DNA of 64,000 nucleotides from Liriodendron chinense (Eukaryota; Streptophyta; Magnoliopsida; Magnoliales; Magnoliaceae): the NCBI GenBank assembly GCA_003013855.2, contig PVNU02000127.1, positions 806,001 through 870,000 of the forward strand, written 5' to 3'. Below the pieces are notes generated by a model, which ran no database searches, was not told the origin of the DNA, and worked only from the letters and a program-made list of their open reading frames with translations. Shown in pieces: positions 34,180 to 46,446 of this stretch. The translations under genes and the position numbers were made by a program. Numbering within the stretch: position 1 is the stretch's first letter; each line of letters starts with the position of its first letter.

Positions 34180-35444
34180 GCCGGGATTTTTAACGCAATG
34201 GCCCCTTGGTGTGGCTATTTTTACTAAAAGTCCAATTTAAATTTTTGATCGAAAATGCATCTCCGAGGACCTCAAAAATGGCCCTGACCACTTGCTCCTA
34301 CTACCGACCATGAAGAGGCGGAAGCCTCTTGGGCGTGGACGGGTGGTCCACTCGTGGGACCCATCATATTGTATATGTTTCATCCATGTTGTCCATCCTT
34401 TTTTTCATATCATTTTAGGCTTTGGGCCCTATTTTGGGCAATATTTAGATCTCAGGTGGGCCATACCACAACAAACAGTTGGGACATAAATATCCACCGT
34501 TGAAACTTTTCCAAGCCCACCTTGATGTTTATTTGCCATCCAATCATGTTGATATGGTCACATAGACCAGTATAAAGGGACCACACAAATATTAGCTTGG
34601 TTCAAAAGCCCTGTGGGGACCCACCTTAATGTGTATGTCATATCCATTCTTGTCAGCTTCAGAAGGGCGGAAACCATTCCTGGGCGTGAATAGGGTGGGA
34701 CCCACCTTGATGTGTATGTGATATCCAGGCCGGCCATCTGATTTTTCAGATTATTTTAAGGCCACATGCCCAAAAATGAGACCTATCTAAATCTCAGGCA
34801 GACCGCACCACAATAAACAGTTGGGGGTTGAATGTGGACCGTGGAAACTTTCATTGTCCCTTATTATATATAAAGAGAGGAAGTCCTCTTTGGACATTGA
34901 CAGAGAAGGATCATCCAGTCCCTTTTTTTGTGCAATGGGCTGTGGACCCTTGTGGGTCCCACCATGATATATGTATACTATCAACATCGTCCATCTAGTT
35001 TGCGGTCTCATTTTACAGCATGGCCCCACCCAGGTGTGGACAAGAATAGCCCATCAAAGTGGAGGAAGATCCAAACCCCAGGTGATCTCCACCACAAGAA
35101 GCAATAGGACAATAAACATCACTATTGATGTCCACATAGCCTTGGACATGGGCTAGACCCACCATGATGTATCTCTTTTATCCATTCCGCCCATCTATTT
35201 TTTTCATAACATTTTATGCCATGGGCCCCCTAAATATAAGACGAATCAAGTCTCAAGTGGACCACACATAAGGGAATGGTTGGATCAAGGCCAACCGCGG
35301 GGTGCCTTGTGAGGCCCATCATGATATTTGTGTTATATTCACACTAGGTCCCACTATCTTTCTCATTAAAGCTCAAGTGGGCCCCACCTCAGAAAACAAT
35401 ATTATTGAATGCCTAACGTTGAAAACCGTGGATTCCCCTTGGCA

Positions 35445-36012
35445 CTATGAAATTCCCATGAGCACTGTGGAATCCCCGAGCACTGTGGATTCCTCCTGAG
35501 CATTGTGGGTTCCCCCTGGCACTGTGGAATCCCCCTGAGCATTATGGATTCCCCCTGAGCACTGTGGATTTTCCTTGGCACCGTAGATTCCCCCTAAGCA
35601 CTATGGATTCCCCCTGGCACCTTTGATTCCCCTAAGCACTGTGGAATCCCCCTGGCACCATGGATTCCCCTTGAACACTATGGATTCCCCCTGAGCACTG
35701 TGGAATCCCCTTGGCACCGTGGATTCCCCTTGAGCACCGTGGAATTCCCCCGACACCATAGATTCCCCCTGGCACCATGGAATCCCCCTGAGCATTATAG
35801 ATTCCCTTTAGCACTGTGGAATCCCCTGAGCACTTTGGATTCCCCCAGGCACTATGGAATCCCCCTGAGCACGTTGGATTCCCCCTGGCACCGTGGAATC
35901 CCCCTGAGCACTGTGGATTCCCCCTAAGCACTATAGATTCCCCCTGACACTGTGGGTTCCTCATGGTACCGTGGATTCCACCCAAGCACTGTGGAATCCC
36001 CCTTAGCACCAT
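35445..36012. repeat. Minisatellite, about 28 units of about 20 bp
   Basis: Degenerate tandem units of the form GCACTGTGGATTCCCCCTGA, alternating with GGAATCCCCCTGG variants. It interrupts a foldback copy between its ...CGTTGAAAACC left arm (35430) and ...AGGAAGGCTTCAATGG right arm (36023). It is open in more than one frame simply because the unit lacks stops; the frames are not genes. Confidence 0.9.
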
Positions 36013-36449
36013 GACTTCCCCTTCTACCTAAGGAAGGCTTCAATGGTAGGCATCATTGCCCGCACTATTTTTGAATAGTGGGGCCCACAAGGCCTTTGAA
36101 TTAAGTTGATATTTGTGTGGTCCCTTTATACAGGTCTATGTGACCATATCAATAGATTGGATGACAAATAAACATTAAGGTGGGCCTGAAAATGTTTCAA
36201 TAGTGGACATTCCTATCCCAATTGTTTGTTGTGGTATGACCCACCTGAGAACTAGATATGGCCCAAAATGGGGTCCAAGGCCTAAAATGACCTGGAAAAA
36301 AAAAAAGAAAAGAAAAGGATGGATGTCATGGATGAAACATATAAAATGTGGTGAGTCCCACGAGTAGACCACTCATCCACACCGAAGAGGGCTTCCGCCT
36401 CTTCCCATTCATAGGCAGGAGGAGCAGGTGCTCAGAGGGCTTTCGCTAC

Positions 36450-37440
36450 CACTGAAGTGACGTCACCAACTTCTGTGGGCCCCACCATGATCTATATGTT
36501 ATATCGACACCGTCCATCCATTTGGAGTGATCATTTTAGGGCATGATCTAAAGAATAAGATAGATCCAATTTTCAAGTGGGCCCAACCAAAGAAAACAGT
36601 GGGGATAGTGACATGACCGTTGAAACCTTCCTAGGTAGGGTTGTAAATGGGTCAGCGGACCCGATGGGGTACCTGGACCCAACCCATTTAGACCCGACCC
36701 AAACCCAACCCATTTGTTAAATAGTACGGGTCTGGGTCCAAAAACAGACCCAGTTGCTAAACGGGTCTGGGTCTGGTTTCCTTTGTATTAGGCCCGACCC
36801 GAACCCATTTAGTAAGTGGGCGGTTTTGGTCTATGTTTCAAGGGACCCGTCTAGCCCAGACCCGTCCAAACCCGGTTTTAAACCTTGTAAAATGCTTGCA
36901 TACTTGATCTAGACCTGGACCCATTAGACCCGACCCGTTTATAAATGGGTCTGGGTGGATCTCCCTCTACCAGACCCGGACCCATTTATAAATGGGTCTG
37001 ATGGGTTGACTCGGACCCGACCCGAACCCGCCCATTTAGTAAAAGGGTCTGGGTCTAAAATTTGGACCCATACCCGTTTAGTAAATGGGCGGGTCTGGTT
37101 TTGGCTAAACCCGCCCCGAACCCGACCATTTACAGCCCTATTCCTAGGGCCCACCATGATGTTTATTTGAGATCCAACCTGTTCATAAGTTCAAACAGAC
37201 GTAGAAGAAGGGAAAACACAAATATCAGCTTGATCAAAAACTTCTATGACCCCAAGAAGTTTTTAATGGTAAGACATCAATCCCCACCGTTTTCTTTGGT
37301 GAGGTCCATTTGAGCTTTGGATCTGTTTCATTATTTGTCTCATCGCCTAAAACGGTCTCTCCAAATGGATGGACGACGTAGATGTAAAATATGCATCATG
37401 GTGGGGCCCACAATGGAGCCCCTATGTAATGCCCAAGAGG
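36450..37440. mobile_element. Foldback MITE of the GAAGTGACGTCACC subfamily, split by a hAT-like element
   Basis: Left end CACTGAAGTGACGTCACCAAC, then GTGGGCCCCACCATGATC. The middle (CATGATGTTTATTTGAGATCC) starts right after the hAT-like insertion at 37149. The right arm ends near 37415 (CATGGTGGGGCCCAC). Copies with the same end are at 60985-61470 and, right end only, 26190-26215. Confidence 0.7.
36636..37140. mobile_element. hAT-like element (GACCCG-type interior), perfect 8-bp TSD
   Basis: Starts TAGGGTTGTAAATGGG and ends CATTTACAGCCCTA. TTCCTAGG is repeated on both sides (36628-36635 and 37141-37148). The interior is an imperfect repeat of GACCCGACCC, AACCCATTT and GGGTCTGG motifs. Removing it and one TSD restores a normal foldback sequence (ACCTTCCTAGGGCCCACC). 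Confidence 0.92.
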
Positions 37441-37590
37441 GCTTCTATGGTGGTGTAAGAGGGGCATTCTCGATCAAAAGTTTGCAATTTCTCGTGCAAA
37501 AGGCTAAAAAGGATAAGCCTCACAAGAAATTAGACTTTTAGTAAAAATAGCCCCACGTTGGGGCTATTACAGTAAAAATCCCCGCCCGCC

Positions 37591-38264
37591 CCCTTGGGGG
37601 GAAGCCCAGCTCATTGGGACGCGCGTTCGTTGCGTTAGTCTGCTCTCAAAAGTGAAATATCTGGGCTTTTATGATAGTTTACCACCACTTTAAAAAATGG
37701 TGGTAACTTTTCCACCGTACACGTGGCATAGTTATAAAAAATCTACACCTTTCAAATGGTCGGCCCAATTGTTGATGCAGCATAGAAAAATTAATTAGGC
37801 TGAACTAATGACAGTTGATGAAACTAATTTCAGCCATGGAATTTGTACCACTCACGATCTTTTTGTAACCATTCATTTGATGGGGTTAGCATTAACCAGT
37901 GATTGTAGTTTTGGAGAAATGGTCCATCCATGATGTCCCCAGAAATTCGGATGTCTAGATATCCGTCCATAAGTAGCATATTTGTCAAGGCTATATCAGC
38001 ATTCACCACCATTTCCAAAGCTACTCCAGTTAGTTGTTTATTATTTCTTTAAACCCTTGCCGTGGCCACGACAAACCAAGCACAGGGAATTTGCATCAGA
38101 TGAACCGTATGCGTCAGGTGGGCCGCGACAATTTCACTATGGTCCTCAGAATCAATGATCATACCTATAAAAAAATTAATTGTGGGCAACGCCATAAGGA
38201 AACCGTGTAAGTCATGCCTAAAATATCTAAATTCACGTGCCATGGCCCACATGATTATGTAATG
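37591..38264. other. Intergenic, no gene recognised
   Basis: Begins with a G/C-rich stretch (37583-37640), then unique-looking AT-rich DNA. The short minus-strand frames at 37830 and 38049 show no domain. Confidence 0.5.
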
Positions 38265-38750
38265 TGTGGACACGGTTTGGCCGGTGACCCGTACACCAAC
38301 CAACTACCTGCTGTAAAAGCTCTCTGGGCCTTACCAAGATGTTTTTTTATCAATCCAGTCCATCTATTTTACCAGCGCATTTTAGGTCATTAGCCCGAAA
38401 ATGTGACAGATCTAAAGCTCAAGTGGTCCATACCACATGAAACAGTGAGATTAAATGCTTACCATCAGAAAACTTCTTCTCCATGATAGGAGTCTTGGGC
38501 CAACCCGATATTTGTGTTTCTCCTTCATCCAGTCTGTGTGGCCTTATTGACAAGTTGGATGGCTAATAATCATTACAGTAGGCCTTAGGAAGTTTTTAAC
38601 CGTCTCAGTATAGTATTCAAGCTCATACCTTAAAATAATCTAGAAAAATAAATGAACAATGTGGATAAAACACATATATCATGGTGGGTCCCGCATACCT
38701 TTGACACCAGCTAGCTTGCTGGTGTTGGGGTCACCAGAATCAAGTGGATT
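38265..38750. mobile_element. Foldback MITE, GGTGACCC-ended subfamily
   Basis: The left end (GGCCGGTGACCCGTACACC, GCTGTAAAAGCTCTCTGGG) is mirrored by the right end (ACCTTTGACACCAGCTAGC, GTGTTGGGGTCACCAG). Arms and middle match the family. The element starting near 30605 has the same GGTGACCCCAACACC end. Confidence 0.7.
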
Positions 38751-38759
38751 ATGTCCTAC

Positions 38760-39235
38760 GCTGCTGGAACTGGCCCTTTATGGGGCTGGGGCCCACCGTG
38801 ATGTATGTGTTTTATCCACCCTGTTCATCCCTTTTAGCGGATCATTTTTAAGTCATTATCCTAAAAAAGAGGCAGATGCAAGGCTCAAGAGGGCCACACC
38901 ACAGGAAGTAGTATTGATAATAACGCCACCAATTGAAACCTTCCTCAGCCCCACTGCAATGTTTATTTGCCATCCAACCTGTTCATAAGATCAGGTAGAC
39001 CTGGATGAAGGGAAAACACAAATATTAGCTTGATCAAAAACTTCTGCAGCCCCAAGAATTTTTCAACGGTAAACATTAAATCCCCTCTTTCCTGTTTTGT
39101 GGTCTACTTGAGCTTTGGATTTGCCTCATTCTTTGTGCTCATTCCATAAAATGATCCAGCAAAATGGATGGACGGCGTAGATAAAACACACACATTAACG
39201 TGGCCACCACATAGCTCCTGCAGGAGTTGGACGCA
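38760..39235. mobile_element. Foldback MITE, full-length layout
   Basis: Left arm from GGCTGGGGCCCACCGTGATG (38785) through CACCCTGTTCATCCC and GAGGCAGATGCAAGGC. Middle 38950-39060 (CATCCAACCTGTTCATAAG, GGGAAAACACAAATATTAGC). Right arm to GGACGGCGTAGATAAAACAC and ACGTGGCCACCACATAGC. Typical family organisation. Confidence 0.75.
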
Positions 39236-41940
39236 ATCCGTGTCCGATATTGACAAATACCCACTCCGCAATTTCAACAATTTTAATGAAATTGATCGGC
39301 CTACCTGAGTTTTGATCGGCATGCGGTCAAAACACAGGGTGGGACCAGGTCCTCTATCCACGTCAACGAATGGTCACCTCTACCGTCATTTTCGACTCTA
39401 AAAGAGAGAGACTTTGAAGGTTTGACCGGTGATACAAAAGCACTTAGAAATTGAATATGCGTCACACAAGAAGCCAAATTAAACCGTCCAAATAATGATA
39501 CCCAGTTTAGAGGTATCATGAACCAAGAGAAGCATATTTGATAATTTGACCATTGGATTGGTGGACATTTATTGGATGGTTAAAAATGTACATATGCATA
39601 AGCCTTATATCCACAAACTCTTTTAGTAGACACAAAAGTTTCAACACAAGGTCATGGATTCGAGTACCCATTGTAGCATAAAAAAAAGCCACTGTAGTGT
39701 GAGTGCATGGGTGTGCGTGGGGTGTGTGTATTAAAAAAAGAAAATGCCATTAGGGCTTAAGATTGTTTCAACCAATCTGATCTTGAGATTGTGCCTTGGA
39801 GACAGTGGACTGCACAGTCTAGTCAGTTTCTTTGAGTTAATACATGCGATTTCTGTGGGGGACGTTTGGATCGTAAGCCACTTAAGCTACTTTATGCCTC
39901 AAGTAGCTTAATCTTGATTTCTACCTATTAAACTGAAGTGATAAGTAAACTATAAATAAAAAAACCACTTATAACTGATCATAAACCAAACTTATCTACC
40001 ACTGTAAGTAGGGGGAAAAAAAAAAAGACCAACTTATTTGGTGGTATCCCAACGGGCCCTAAGATACATTTCATTCTCAAAATCCTCCTGTTTTTCTCCT
40101 TTTGCCTTACCGGTACTATCAACACATGCTAACACACTTCTCAATGAGAGTGCATTCCGCCCCAAACCCCTTCCTCGCACAAATCAACCTTGCATTTCTC
40201 TTTGCCCCATGACTAAAAAAGTATCATTTCCAATATTGATTTTAACAAGAACATATGCACAGAAAAGATGGTAATAAAAATTACATAAACATCACTAAAG
40301 TATAATAGAGTTTACTCAGCAATCATCATGTGGAAATGAGGAAATAAAAAATAAAAAATAATAGAAAAAACCGAGTCTTTGTTTGCTGGTCTTTACATTT
40401 CTGGACTAACAAATTCTCTAATTTTTTTTATTAAAAAAAAAAGTTTGATTCCCACCTCTTTATTATTTTTCAAATTCCCCACAAATTCCATTCCCCAACT
40501 TGCCCCAGCTCTTCGTTGGGGAATAGAAAACCTGGAAAGAATTTTAGACTTCCCAGGTTTCCATGGGAAACCAGTGAATCAACCACAGTTTAGCCATTGC
40601 CCAAGAACTAGTAGGCCAACTCTAACATTCCACAGGAAACATAAGACCAGGAATGAATTCCCCAACACCAAAAAGGCCCGTAATTTTCGTATATCACCTG
40701 AATATGGAAAAATGAGAAAACACAAGGTAGACAACCTCATTCCAAACTCATGCCTATGTCACACAGCCAAAATTGGAGCAAAAAGAGAGGAGAAAAACTT
40801 TGATACTCTGGTAGAGTGTTAAGGATGAAATGCAGGCAATTAGAAATTAAACAAGTTGTGTACAAGTAATTCAAATTCAACTGTCCAAATTATGGATCCC
40901 AGTTTAAATGGATATACATAGATGGTGGACATTTATTGTGTGGTTAAAAATGAAAAAATATCAAATGGTCCCATCCCACAAGTTAAGCATACATGAATCA
41001 GAGGATAGGATTGTTTAACCAGTCTGATTTTGGGACACAGACCAACAGAGGTTCCACAATTCAGTCAGTTTAATGTGAGAACAGTGTGTCACATGTACAA
41101 TTTCTGAGTGCCTACATATCAAGCGCCATACTCTGCCGGAGCATAAAATAACACAGAAAAGAAGAAAATGCAAAGAAACAAACCGCAACATGGTCAAATT
41201 GAAGCACAGGCATTGACGGTGAATTAGAAATGATGGAATATGATTGATGGCAGGTATGAATGCCTAATCATGTGGGTGATGCAGGTCCTGTAACCAAATT
41301 CCAGGTACTGCTACCGACTATACAGAACTTGAGGGGATGCAACTGGACTAGCTGTGACCGATGATGGGCTTGAGACAATGGAAGCCCCATACAATGTTTC
41401 AGACGTATGCAAAAAAGGGGTGAATGAAGGTGGATTTAGCAATAGATGATTTTGGCATTGCCGCAGCTCCCGAGTCAAACAACTCTCAGATGTGAATCAA
41501 ATCCCATGCTGTATTTTTTTGGGCAACATTGACTCAAAATGCCTGGCCATTGATTGCTTGACTTGGAAGAAGGCTGCACCCATTGGGCCTCCAATAAAAA
41601 TGCCATAACAAGCAGAACTGGTGCAGGAATTGTGGTGAAGGTGCAGGCAGGCAATGACATAAAGAGGCCGCAGCTGCAGCATCCATGAACGAGGTCCCCT
41701 TCCTCCACTTCTAAAAGGGAGGCTTACAGCGATTCATTAGCAAAGGTGGGCCATCCCTGCTGACTTCCTAATGACAGAGAACCTGACTCCATGGTGCTGA
41801 CACGAGATGTAGCAACAACCTCTTAACTCCACCCAAATCGTTCATGACAAAATGGTGACGACCCCATGCATGTACGCAATCCTGGACCCAACTCGACACA
41901 CCCAAATGCATGCAGAGACTTCCAACGAGACCAAGCAGCA
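39236..41940. other. Downstream flank of importin-beta with a dispersed repeat pair and a SINE
   Basis: No gene recognised. A SINE-like tail is at 39640-39735 (GGTCATGGATTCGAGTACCC). Two diverged copies of one repeat lie at about 39440-39860 and 40845-41110, sharing CCGTCCAAAT-ATGATACCCAG, GGTGGACATTTATTGGATGGTT and CCAATCTGATCTTG-like segments. The 3' UTR of importin-beta must begin at 41940 and run left; its end is not visible. Confidence 0.45.
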
Positions 41941-44667
41941 TCAGCCAGACAAAGCTTGACTGACGGCTAACCGAGCCCAATCAGCAGACTCTTTAATTGA
42001 AGGGTCGCCTGAAAATAAGCATTCATCTAAGAATTCTTTGCATGCAACGACTTGGTTAATCAAAGGGCCAGCATGGTTGCCCAGCGTATCAGCCAGATCT
42101 CCCAGGACCCCGATTGCAGTCTTAGTCACAACAGCATCCCTGATCACAGAAGCAGTAAGAGAGTTAAACAAAATAAATAAATAATATATAAAAAATGGGG
42201 GTGAATGGACCAACAAGAGAGCTAAAAACATTCACTACAGAACTCACATGTCCTTTGCCATGTATAAGCTATCCAAAAACTGAAGGACGTGAGGTGCATA
42301 AGGCATCAGTAGCTGAGTCTTTGGAGAATTCTTGAAACCTTGGAAAATCCCAGAGTATGCTTCCAAGATGCCATTTCTTAGCAGATTGGTGTATTCGGAC
42401 ACTTCATCATCAGCACCTGAAGCACGAGCAGATAGCTCTGCAGCACTCTGGAGCATTGGCATGGCATATATCAGGTACTTCTCGAAATTCTCCCCAATTG
42501 CCAAGGCGATGTCGCCAAAGCATGAGAATATAGGAGGCTTCACAGACCGATGGAGCTGATTACTCGACAAGTCCTTGAGGAGTTGGGTCATGATTCCGTC
42601 GCAGTAAGGAAGAACCTTCTCCTCCAATGCCCGGCACAAGTCACCAATGACACCAACCGTAACAGAACAGACCTGATACTCCTCAAAATTTTGGAGACCA
42701 ATTTCCAGGTAAGGATAGAATTTAAGCATGTATTTTGAAAAATCTGCCCCTGTTGAATATGCCAGAGCCCCGATTGCAAGCATAGCCTCTTCGTGCACCG
42801 TGGCATTCCTGCAAGCAAAAACCCGCATGAAGAGACTCATCATCTGGTCTGCATACTGAATGACGATGTGCTTTGTAGCTTCCAACCCTCCCAACTTCTG
42901 TATTATAACCTGCAAGCACCCACAAAGAAGGCCTTGCAAGTCATTCTGCTTCTCCCTCTCTTCCGATGATAGCTTCTGAGCATCGAGGGTCTGGTTGAGC
43001 TCCATCATGATAACTGGAACCAGTTGCATGACTGTAGGGGTAGTGTCATCAGTTGAACACCTGACAACTTCATTCAGAGTCTCATATGCAGCAGTCTGGA
43101 GGCGCGAGTCTCCTGCATCTTCTCTGTGAGTCACAGTAAGAAGAGCCTGAACAATGTCCTGAAAAAAGGGTGACAGAGGGGAGGAGGATGAGCCCACATC
43201 CTCATAACCTTGGGCAAGAAAATAGAGAGCTCCGCAGGCCTTTTCAGCGACATTAGGAACATCTTTCATGCTTTGAAGCAGAACCATAAGGATCTGTTGA
43301 CAGTTCGCACTGGTAATTATGGGTGTCACGATGCTTGAGCCATGGAGGAACTCAAATATCCTTCCAAGGGTCCATGCAGTAGTGTCCTTGACATGATTAT
43401 TTGGGTCGTTTGTCAAGGCGGCGAGCATAAAGTTTAGAGCAACATTAACAATTGGTGCAAGCTTGTCTGGGGATGGGCCCTCCAAAATGGAGCCAAAGGC
43501 ATAAGTAGCTGCCTCTCTTTGCCTCCAATCTGGTTTTGTTATGTTTTCTTCTATGAACGGCATCACAAGAGGAACAATGTCATCTCCGACAGTCCGCGCA
43601 ACTAAACCCAAGCATGTTCCCCCAGCCATTGCAAGATTCCAAGCCCCTTCATCCTGATCCTGATCCTCTTCTTGCTTAAGGAGCGTCTCCAAAAGCATAG
43701 GAACCAGAGCAGGGAGGGCCTGCTTAATAAAATAAAAACACGGAATTTGTGAGTCACCACTGAAATCACCTCCATATTCTTCCAAAATATCGATTTCTTC
43801 ATCACAGATAGAGCTCCAAAACTCAATAGCCTGAAGAGCAACAGGCTCCTCATCTTCACGCACAGCTTTGGCCGTGATGTTAAAAATGTCATGAATGTAG
43901 GCGGAAAGCTTGTCGTAGTACATAGAAGAAATGGAAACCAAGCACTCAAATGCAGCTTGTCGTATTTTCACCTCAGGGCAGAGAGTTGCCTCACAGACAA
44001 CTCTCATGATATAGTCCCGCTCCATATCATTCGTGAAATTCGCATGAGCAAAGCCCAAAGCATTATATAGCGCTCGTGTGGCAGCGAGCCTGACATCCGT
44101 GTTTCCCTCAGAAGAGTTCATGCCCTGGACTACAGCAGTGAGTATTTTATTTACTTCGTCTTGATCAATAACATCCGAGGAGACTTCCTCACACAAATAC
44201 CCAAGAGTTTCAAGGGTGCCCTGCTTGACATGAGCCTGAAGTTGGTGAACATTCAACAATAGTGAAGCTATAAGATCAGGCCACTGGTTATGCGGCAACT
44301 CAATTCCTGCAATCTTAGCGATGACTTGGGATGCAGTAGATCGTGCATCAAGTACAGGAGAAGAAAGGGTCTGCAACAAACACCCTTTGATCTGGGCCTT
44401 CATGGCTGAGTCTAATGACAACCATCTCTGTACAAGCTCAAACTTCCTATGTTGTTCTTTGGCATCCAAGGAGTTTTTCAGGATCAAACCTGCTAATTTA
44501 CGACTGTCCACTGGCTTATCATTGTTTGCCAACTCTCCTGAGAGAGAGAACAAAAAACCAGGAAGGTTTTGATCCTGAAACTGTTTCAGGGTTTCTTCTG
44601 CATGTTTCCGCACAGTACCATCCACTGCTTGCGCATTCAAAAGGATTTGTGTGACTTCCATTGCCAT
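41941..44667 (-). CDS. KPNB1: Importin subunit beta-1 (two coding exons, 872 aa)
   Basis: Importin-beta carries cargo, directly or through importin-alpha, across the nuclear pore and lets it go when Ran-GTP binds. Coding exon 1 (44667-42248) ends AAGGACAT|GTGAGT. Exon 2 (42139-41941) follows ...GATCAG and reads GGATGCTGTTGTG; the join gives KDMDAVVTKTAIGVLGDL. Stop TGA is at 41943-41941. The length, 872 aa, is close to the roughly 870 aa of plant KPNB1. The protein is HEAT repeats throughout: an importin-beta N-terminal (Ran-binding) domain at about residues 20-105, a helical body, and an acidic loop (KQEEDQDQDEGAW) near residue 335, where metazoan importin-beta also has one. RQREAATYAFGSILEGP and NNHVKDTTAWTLGRIFE are family signatures. 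No disruption is seen. MAMEV has two in-frame ATGs; I chose the first, 6 bases into its exon. Confidence 0.97.
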
Positions 44668-44673
44668 TTATAT

Positions 44674-46193
44674 CTAGTAAAAAAAAGGAAGATCTAAATA
44701 AGCATATGAATTGCTACAACAGACAATATGCACAAGCAGATAACAAAAATATTTTTTTAATTAGAATTCCTTCCATGAAAAATTCACCATGATGAACAAA
44801 CTAATTGTGCCAAAACCACAGGAAACAAGACAGAATCAATTGAGCAAAAAGAACATGGATCTCAAAAATCCAACAAATCATGGGGGAAATGCCTATTCAG
44901 CATATATCGTGATAAAAATAGGACCACATCTAGCACTCCTTATACACAATTTGATTAAAAAAACACCATAGAATGTATTTTTAGTGTTAAAATATAAAAT
45001 TTAGAGGATAGAATTTGAAGGAAATGAAGGTGATTCCTCTTTTTTTAAGAGGGAGAAAAAATTTTAGGGACTTTTTGAGCACAGAGTTTAAGATTGCAAT
45101 TCAGGGTTTTCTTTTTCTTTCTTTGGTTTTTTACATAATATGCAGAATGCCCATAAGCTTCAGTTGCACTTCAGGATAAGAGAAAGAAGAAAGAGAGAAA
45201 GAAAGAAAGATGCACTTCTAAGCAAGACTAAGTAGCAGCTTCCTGAATTAGTGAATTGGGTGAGTCCTTGATGGACCTGGCAAACCAGGCCTTGTTTTGC
45301 CTACAAAACGACCAAACCAGGTGTCACAGACCAGTGACACAAAAGGTGGCCGGGTTGAGTTGCCTAGGCCGAGCCCTGGATAGAACTAGTTTCGACTATG
45401 AACGACACCCATTTGCATTTCAGACAACCCAAAGGAGGAATCCACTAAAATCCTAATTCAATAAAGAGTCTGGTAAAACAATGATTCCATATGAAGAGAA
45501 AAAAGCCACCCAAATCTTGGAAAACTGCCTTCTATGGAAATTAGAAAACTCTGATCTCATTTACGCTTCAAGCATTTCATTAAACCAAGAGGGGGGAAAT
45601 AGACAGCAAGTGGAACCCATCATCAAAACGGAATATGGATCAAGTTGCATAAATTAGTAAACTACCAGTTCCAAAAGAGATAAAAATCCCCAAATCAATT
45701 AACCAGTAATAAGAATTTTACTTGAATGTTTCTTAACTACTCAAATCATCAAGAACACCCACTACCAAACTCCAACAAACAACAATAACAACAACAACAA
45801 TAATAATAGTAATAATGGTGATGATGATCGTAACCAAAACAACAGCAGAGCAGCAACAGTAACAGCAACAATAACAACAACAATCACTTTTCATCAAAAT
45901 GATCGTCAGCGAAAAAATCATGACCAAAGTGGAGTCATAATAACAAACCCAGATTGGCAAATAAATAAAACCTAATTGCAAAATCAAAAAAAAGAAGAAG
46001 AGGGAAAACCCTAATTCAAAAACAGCAGCACTGAAAACCGCATGCAATAAAACAAAAACAAGAGCGATTTCAATCCCTAGATCGAAGAATCGAAACCAGC
46101 AGCAGAAACCCTAATTAAAGAAACAAATAGGGCCAGAAATCCACGAATCAGGACCAAATCGAACGGGAAAAGAGGTGATCTTGAGGAACTTAC
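44674..46193 (-). other. 5' UTR intron of importin-beta
   Basis: The acceptor TTTTTTTTACTAG lies 6 bp upstream of the start codon. A good donor (CCGG|GTAAGT) is at 46193. Together they make a 1520-bp leader intron, common for highly expressed plant genes. It is T-rich on the sense strand, as plant introns are, and contains an AAC/AAT-type trinucleotide run. The pairing is inferred from site quality, not from a transcript. Confidence 0.65.
45778..45890. repeat. AAC/AAT/ACAGC trinucleotide-rich tract
   Basis: Imperfect runs of AAC, AAT and CAGCAA trinucleotides inside the importin-beta leader intron. The minus-strand frame across it gives Cys/Tyr and Val/Ile runs and is not a protein. Confidence 0.85.
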
Positions 46194-46330
46194 CCGGATT
46201 TCGCTGAGATTTTCTCGACGGACAGATCTCGAAAAGACGATCAACGACAGTAGAGAGACCGGAGGCCGCAACGAATAACAGAAACCCTAGGAGCAAGAAG
46301 AAGGCCGGGATGTAAAGCTGGATTTGCACA
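46194..46330 (-). other. Probable 5' UTR exon of importin-beta
   Basis: Sequence upstream of the leader-intron donor. It is rich in CTT/TCT on the sense strand, with AGGGTTTC, a motif common in plant leaders of housekeeping genes. An ATG at 46329 opens a frame (MQIQLYIPAF...) that crosses the splice and overlaps the main start out of frame. If the transcript starts upstream of it, this would be an inhibitory uORF. The transcription start is unknown. Confidence 0.5.
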
Positions 46331-46446
46331 TCGGAGAGTTATTTGATACTCTGACCGCCTATCACGCTTGATACGCAGGCACTAAGAAAAAGTACACGTG
46401 GCATGTTTCTACTAAATGAAACCGACTGTCGGTCACGTACAATATA

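Larger units (their letters stand above)
34183..37582. mobile_element. 3.4-kb composite inverted-repeat element with 8-bp TSD
   Basis: The left end GGGATTTTTAACGCAATGGC, with CTATTTTTACTAAAAGTC and TTTTTGATCGAAAATGC, is mirrored at 37465-37582 (GCATTCTCGATCAAAAG, then GACTTTTAGTAAAAATAG, ending CAGTAAAAATCCC). CGCCCGCC flanks both sides (34175-34182 and 37583-37590). A second inner pair (GAGGCGGAAGCCTCTTGGGC near 34316 and its inverse at 36395-36415) marks a nested foldback element. Inside are several family copies, a minisatellite and a hAT-like element. No coding region. The left flank belongs to the preceding MITE end, so the duplication could be partly coincidental. Confidence 0.65.

Noticed and set aside
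35632..36012. 126-residue frame with repeated SGGIHGA-like units
   Set aside because: Translation of the 20-bp minisatellite; several other frames are equally open.
34183..37582. CRISPR-like or regulatory array reading of the 20-bp repeats
   Set aside because: Units are contiguous and degenerate with no spacers, and the host is a plant; it is a minisatellite.
40379..40822. 147-residue plus-strand frame
   Set aside because: No recognisable domain, AT-rich composition typical of intergenic DNA here, and no supporting splice or start context.
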